The notes below the pieces were generated by a model. That model did not search any database. It had not been told where the DNA came from and saw only the letters and a list, made by a program, of their open reading frames with translations. Below are positions 6,360 through 9,679 of a DNA stretch of 9,679 nucleotides, piece after piece (position 1 is the stretch's first letter; every line of letters starts with the position of its first letter). Origin of the DNA: an uncultured Caulobacteraceae bacterium (GTDB taxonomy: Bacteria > Pseudomonadota > Alphaproteobacteria > Caulobacterales > Caulobacteraceae); contig CAISGS010000009.1 in assembly GCA_903884915.1 (NCBI GenBank), positions 1-9,679 on the forward strand, written 5' to 3'. A program made the translations under genes and the position numbers.

Positions 6360-7103
6360 ATGACCCCTGCCCATCCTCGTCCTTTCGCGCGTCCACTGCG
6401 GGTGGCCAGCCTTGGTCTGCTGCTGGTCGGGCTGACTGTCGGTGCTGCCAGCGCCCAGACCCCGGCGAGCCCCAACCCTCTGCTGCACCTGAGCGCCTAT
6501 GGCGAGGTCAAGGCGGCGCCGGATCGGGCGGCGATCAGTGTCGGGGTCCAGACCCTCGCCCCGACGGCGGCGCAGGCCATGGCCCAGAACCGCGAGCGGA
6601 TGGCCAAGGTCATGGCCATGTTGATGAAACAGGGTCTGGCGGCGAAAGACATTCAAACCTCGTCCATCGATTTGAATGCGCAATATAGCTACAATCAAAA
6701 CGAACCACCCAAGCTGACCGGCTATCAGGCCTCGAACGCGGTGACGATCATGGTCAATGACCTGCCGCGCCTTGGGCCAGTGCTGGATGCCGTGGTCGAG
6801 GCCGGGGTCAATCAGGTCAATGGCATCAGCTTTGGCTTCAAGAACGCCCAAGGGCTGGAGGACGCCGCGCGGCTGGCCGCCGTAAAGGCCCTAAAGGCCA
6901 AGGCCGATCTCTATGCTGGCGCGACGGGATACCGCTCTGTGCGGTTGGTCAACCTGTCCGAAGGCGGCGCCAACCCTGAGCCGCGCACCATAGCCCTGAT
7001 GGCCATGGCCAAGATGGGCGCAGATGGGGGCTCTACCCCGGTGTCCGGGGGTGAACTCAGCATAAGGATCGATGTGACCGGGGACTATGCGCTGGTCCCC
7101 TAG
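6360..7103 (+). CDS. Secreted SIMPL-domain (DUF541, YggE-like) protein
   Basis: This 247-residue protein has a Sec signal peptide: arginines near the N terminus, a hydrophobic core LGLLLVGLTVGA at about 18-29, and a likely cut after ASA at residue 32. The mature part is a SIMPL domain: LLHLSAYGEVKAAPDRAAISVGVQTLAPTAAQAMAQN near the start, GLAAKDIQTSSIDLNAQYSY in the middle and GELSIRIDVTGDYALVP at the end. E. coli YggE is linked to oxidative-stress tolerance, but the biochemical role of the family is unclear. The ATG at 6360 has GGAGAG at 6348-6353, six bases upstream. The stop is only 3 bp from the stop of the convergent beta-lactamase gene, with no terminator between them. Location is predicted periplasmic. 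Confidence 0.92.
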   Translation: MTPAHPRPFARPLRVASLGLLLVGLTVGAASAQTPASPNPLLHLSAYGEVKAAPDRAAISVGVQTLAPTAAQAMAQNRERMAKVMAMLMKQGLAAKDIQTSSIDLNAQYSYNQNEPPKLTGYQASNAVTIMVNDLPRLGPVLDAVVEAGVNQVNGISFGFKNAQGLEDAARLAAVKALKAKADLYAGATGYRSVRLVNLSEGGANPEPRTIALMAMAKMGADGGSTPVSGGELSIRIDVTGDYALVP

Positions 7104-7106
7104 CGC

Positions 7107-7985
7107 CTATGTCTGCGGCCAGAGCCCGGCCTTGGCGAAGGCGGATTTGAGACGGATCTGCAGCTCGCGGCCGGGCAAGGCGTTCTGGCCCTCCATCGAG
7201 ACGGCAAAGACCAGATCGCGCTCGGGGCTATTGAGCCGCCCGACCCACCAGCCGACATTGCGCGAGCCATCGGCTTGGCTAGAGCAGGTGCCGGTCTTGC
7301 CGCTCATCACCGATGCGCCGCGCGTCTCGTCGATCATGATCTTGGCGACGGTGGCTGTGGTCAGGGGGTTGGTCGACAGGCGGCCCGTATATAGCCGATT
7401 GAGGAAATCAGTCTGCTGGCGGGTCGAGATGGTCAAGCCACCGCCGACCTCTGGGCCAAGCCAGAACTGATCGACCGGGCCGGCTGGATCGCCTGACCCA
7501 TAGTTCATGGCCTTGAGCCGCTTAGCATAGGTGTCATGGCCGATCTGGCGCGCCACCCGCTGGAACCAGGGCACCATCGAGCGCTTAAAGGCGGTCTCTA
7601 GATTGGCGTCAATTTCCCAAGACTTCAGCGTCTGGGGCTTGCCATCCCACTTGATCACCTCGTCCGGCTTGATGACGCCCTCATCCAGCCCAATCAGGCT
7701 GTTGGCGATCTTGAAGGTCGAGCAGGGCGGCAGGGGCCTCATGCAGGTGGTGTTGGAGCCATAGACATAGACCTCGCGGCCCGTCGCGCGGTCGGTGAGG
7801 GTCAAGCAGGTGCCCTGCCCGCCGAAACTGGCGTCGACGATGCGGTTCAGGGCCTCGGCATTGATCGCGGGCGTCTTTGCGCTTCCGGGCAGTAGGGCCT
7901 TCTGTTCCGGAGAGCAGGCCGCAACCCCCATAGCCGTCACCATCAAGACGCTAAGCGCGACGCGGTAGACCGACCTGTGGATCAC
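7107..7985 (-). CDS. Class D (OXA-type) beta-lactamase, predicted lipoprotein
   Basis: This 292-residue serine beta-lactamase hydrolyses beta-lactams through an acyl-enzyme. The catalytic STFK box is at 89-92 (S89, and K92, the lysine carboxylated in the family), SMV at 136-138 stands for SxV, KTG is at 230-232, and the tryptophan of QFWLG (W175) matches the residue that shields the carbamylated lysine. The usual YGN box reads YGS at 162-164. The N terminus is a lipoprotein signal, VAAC with C24 as the likely lipidated cysteine, so the enzyme would be membrane-anchored. C60, C81, C88 and C234 are further cysteines. The start is GTG, preceded at 5 bases by a strong AAGGAGG (7997-7991). It lies 66 bp behind the crotonase gene and may be read through from it. 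No mobile element adjoins it, so it looks like a resident chromosomal gene. Whether it confers resistance cannot be told; a penicillin-recognising role without strong hydrolysis is possible. Confidence 0.92.
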   Translation of the reverse strand: MIHRSVYRVALSVLMVTAMGVAACSPEQKALLPGSAKTPAINAEALNRIVDASFGGQGTCLTLTDRATGREVYVYGSNTTCMRPLPPCSTFKIANSLIGLDEGVIKPDEVIKWDGKPQTLKSWEIDANLETAFKRSMVPWFQRVARQIGHDTYAKRLKAMNYGSGDPAGPVDQFWLGPEVGGGLTISTRQQTDFLNRLYTGRLSTNPLTTATVAKIMIDETRGASVMSGKTGTCSSQADGSRNVGWWVGRLNSPERDLVFAVSMEGQNALPGRELQIRLKSAFAKAGLWPQT

Positions 7986-8051
7986 GGAGGCCTCCTTCAG
8001 AGGGAACTAAGCAGGGTGCGGAGACGGCTTTTGCCGCCCCCTATCCTTAGC

Positions 8052-8831
8052 CTATTTACCGGTCCATTGCGGTGCACGTTTTTGTGCAAAGGCCATCGGG
8101 CCTTCGACAAAGTCCGCTGACTTGAAGAGCGCCGAGACGGCTGGATATTTGCCTTGGCCGCTGATCGCCTCTTCCAGCGTCTGTTCCAGACCCATCTGGA
8201 TCGCCTGCTTGGAGGCGCGGATGGACATGGGGCTGCATTCACAGATCATCTGAGCCCAACGATTGGCCACCGCCATGAGCTGGTCATGAGGCACGACCTC
8301 ATTGACGAAGCCGAGCGCTGCGCCCTCTTCGGCCGAGACCCGGCGCGCGGTCAAGATCATGCCCATGGCCCGCTTCAGGCCGATCTGGCGTGGCAGGCGG
8401 TGCAGGCCACCGGCCAAGGCCGCCAAGCCCACCTTCGGCTCTGGCAAGGCAAAGATCGCCTTGTCCGAAGCAATGATCAGATCGCAGGCCAGAGCAATTT
8501 CAAAGCCGCCGCCCATAGCCACGCCATTGACCGCTGCGATCAGGGGCTTGGTCAGATCAAAGCGCGAGGTCAGGCCCGCAAAGCCGCTGGGGGGAGAGCC
8601 CATCTTGCCGCCCGTTGCCTGATGCTTCAGGTCGTTGCCTGCAGAGAAAGCGCGGTCGCCTGCACCGGTGACAATACCCACCCACTGGTCAGGGTCGGCG
8701 GAAAAGTCGTTGAACACCTCGTGCAGCTCGAAATGGGCTTCGGAGTGGAGGGCATTCATCACGTCGGGACGGTTCAGAATGATGGTCGTGATCGGGCCGT
8801 TACGCTCGACCTTCACATGTTGATAGGCCAT
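8052..8831 (-). CDS. Enoyl-CoA hydratase/isomerase family protein, CaiD-like
   Basis: This 259-residue cytoplasmic crotonase-fold enzyme acts on an acyl-CoA. Oxyanion-hole segments are FSAGNDLK (62-69) and AMGGGFE (105-111). Both acidic residues used by hydratases are present, E111 in GGGFE and E131 in ALPEPKVGL. FAGLT (84-88) and the C-terminal EGPMAFAQKRAPQWTGK resemble E. coli CaiD, the crotonobetainyl-CoA hydratase, more than the FadB-type enzymes. I infer a hydratase of the CaiD subgroup; the real substrate may be another branched or unsaturated acyl-CoA, and no carnitine CoA-transferase is in view. The ATG at 8831 has AGAGGAAA about 8 bases upstream. It follows the hexapeptide gene by 55 bp on the same strand, probably in one transcript. 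Confidence 0.92.
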   Translation of the reverse strand: MAYQHVKVERNGPITTIILNRPDVMNALHSEAHFELHEVFNDFSADPDQWVGIVTGAGDRAFSAGNDLKHQATGGKMGSPPSGFAGLTSRFDLTKPLIAAVNGVAMGGGFEIALACDLIIASDKAIFALPEPKVGLAALAGGLHRLPRQIGLKRAMGMILTARRVSAEEGAALGFVNEVVPHDQLMAVANRWAQMICECSPMSIRASKQAIQMGLEQTLEEAISGQGKYPAVSALFKSADFVEGPMAFAQKRAPQWTGK

Positions 8832-8886
8832 GGATCGTTTCCTCTTATGGTTATGGCTTAGGATATGACGGCTGCGGCGCGGGCGG

Positions 8887-9414
8887 TCAAACCGCCTTTA
8901 GGTCGCGCATATAACGCTTCCAGTTTTCGACATAGTGCAGGGCTGAGCCGGTCAGCATCTGGATCTGACCTTCACTGACCTCGCGGACGACCTTGCCGGG
9001 CGCGCCCATGACCATCGAATTGTCAGGGATTTCCTTGCCCTCGGTGATCAGGCAATTGGCCCCGATCAGACAGTTGCGACCGATCTTGGCCCCATTGAGG
9101 ATGATCGAGCCGATCCCGATCAGGCTATTGTCCCCGACGCTGCAGCCGTGAAGCATGACCATGTGGCCGACGGTGACGTTCTTGCCGATGGTCAGGGGCG
9201 CACCATTGTCGGTGTGCAGGACGCTGCCATCTTGAATATTGCTGTTCTCGCCAATCTCGATGGGGTCATTGTCCCCGCGCAAGGTCGCGCCGAACCAGAT
9301 GCTGGCATTTTTGCGCAGAATGACACTGCCGATCACCACCGCATTGGGCGCGATCCAATAGTCACCTTCAGGCGGCAGAACCGGGGCCTTATCGCCCAAA
9401 CTATAGACCGTCAT
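8887..9414 (-). CDS. Gamma-carbonic-anhydrase-like hexapeptide-repeat protein
   Basis: This 175-residue protein folds as a left-handed beta-helix, shown by repeated hexapeptides ([66 protein letters not shown]). The three metal-binding histidines of gamma carbonic anhydrases are present as H67, H84 and H89, together with R46, D48, Q61 and D62 in the RGD and QD motifs. A C-terminal helix (about 150-172) closes the trimer in relatives. It fits the YrdA/CaiE-like group, whose members bind zinc but often lack proven CO2 hydration activity. The ATG at 9414 has AAGGA eight bases upstream. It is first in a likely transcript with the CaiD-like crotonase. Confidence 0.92.
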   Translation of the reverse strand: MTVYSLGDKAPVLPPEGDYWIAPNAVVIGSVILRKNASIWFGATLRGDNDPIEIGENSNIQDGSVLHTDNGAPLTIGKNVTVGHMVMLHGCSVGDNSLIGIGSIILNGAKIGRNCLIGANCLITEGKEIPDNSMVMGAPGKVVREVSEGQIQMLTGSALHYVENWKRYMRDLKAV

Positions 9415-9443
9415 CCCGACATTCCTTTTTTCTTATAAAGTTC

Positions 9444-9451
9444 ATGGTTAA
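9444..9451 (-). promoter_or_regulatory. CtrA-like half-site upstream of the hexapeptide gene
   Basis: On the minus strand 9451-9444 reads TTAACCAT, the 8-base half-site known for the cell-cycle regulator CtrA in Caulobacter. It lies 30 bp before the start codon at 9414. A TTATAA-like -10 box follows it (about 9438-9433) and a poor -35 (TTCAGA) precedes it by the right distance. A single 8-mer can occur by chance, so regulation by CtrA is only a suggestion. Confidence 0.25.
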
Positions 9452-9496
9452 CCGCTCTGAAAGGCGCGTAGCATCATATTAGTCAGGTGATTCGAG

Positions 9497-9679
9497 ATGG
9501 CTATAGCCCTTCGACGGTCACAAGATCAGCCCGCCTCGCCGAGACGGGTTTGGATTGGAAACAGCGGAGTGTCGCGTGTTTCGAACAGGGTTCAGACGGT
9601 CCCACGGACTGTCCCGTTCAAGATCGCAAGAAGGGCCATGCGGCCCTGCCCCCAGCGTCGTCGCTGCATCCCATCCTCA
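9497..9679 (+). CDS. Possible 5' end of an unidentified plus-strand gene
   Basis: An ATG at 9497 preceded at about 6 bases by AGGTGA opens a frame that stays open for 61 codons to the window edge. The predicted start is MAIALRRSQDQPASPRRVW and is rich in Arg and Pro. I recognise no family. A second frame, from the GTG at 9487, is also open for 64 codons and has more GC at third positions, so the reading frame is unsettled. Third-position base use in the ATG frame is not typical of the neighbours. The stretch may simply be non-coding upstream DNA of a gene beyond the window. Confidence 0.2.
   Translation, partial: MAIALRRSQDQPASPRRVWIGNSGVSRVSNRVQTVPRTVPFKIARRAMRPCPQRRRCIPSS

Noticed and set aside
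8021..8040. Hairpin around GGCGGCAAAAGCCG after the crotonase gene, possible terminator
   Set aside because: The stem relies on two G-U pairs and no T run follows on the minus strand, so an intrinsic terminator is not supported.
9411..9422. Three-codon upstream ORF (ATG TCG GGA TGA) overlapping the hexapeptide gene start
   Set aside because: Its ATG directly abuts the AAGGA, leaving no spacing for initiation; the sequence is better spaced for the main ATG at 9414.
1..9679. CRISPR array, insertion sequence or rRNA
   Set aside because: No regularly spaced repeat, transposase, terminal inverted repeat pair or rRNA-like segment was found; the only repeat pair is the two 39-bp copies.

Overview
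The window reads as a GC-rich alphaproteobacterial chromosome segment, plausibly Caulobacterales. The best evidence for this is two promoters that fit the Caulobacter-type housekeeping pattern (TTGAC-like box, 10-14 nt, GCTA-type box), supported by a CtrA-like TTAACCAT half-site and generally high-GC codon use. The genus assignment is an inference. No phage, transposase or CRISPR array is visible.

Layout. On the minus strand, 11-3989 is a tight glcD-glcE-glcF operon for the membrane-associated glycolate dehydrogenase (oxidase) that turns glycolate into glyoxylate. On the plus strand, 4171-4945 is a compact, overlapping two-gene module: a small HicA-like basic protein followed by a protein with a winged-HTH/excisionase-like domain. 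The module has its own strong-looking promoter, overlaid by two TGTTnACA octamers, and it lies between two 39-bp near-identical direct repeats (4018-4056 and 5015-5053). Then comes a zinc-type CDF efflux protein with a His-rich N terminus (5156-6130, plus). A tRNA with CAU anticodon that looks like tRNA-Ile2 follows (6146-6221, minus), then a secreted SIMPL/YggE-like protein (6360-7103, plus). Last on the minus strand are a predicted lipoprotein class D beta-lactamase (7107-7985), a CaiD-like crotonase (8052-8831) and a gamma-carbonic-anhydrase-like hexapeptide protein (8887-9414). The final ~260 bp hold an intergenic region and possibly the 5' end of an unidentified plus-strand gene.

How the genes relate. 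GlcD, GlcE and GlcF form one enzyme complex and are packed with 1-bp and 6-bp gaps. The HicA-like/wHTH pair overlaps by 14 nt with a strong internal Shine-Dalgarno sequence and is the best candidate for an under-described system, possibly toxin-antitoxin-like. The hexapeptide/crotonase pair resembles the CaiE/CaiD neighbourhood of carnitine genes, although no other cai gene is present. The remaining genes look like ordinary housekeeping or envelope functions.
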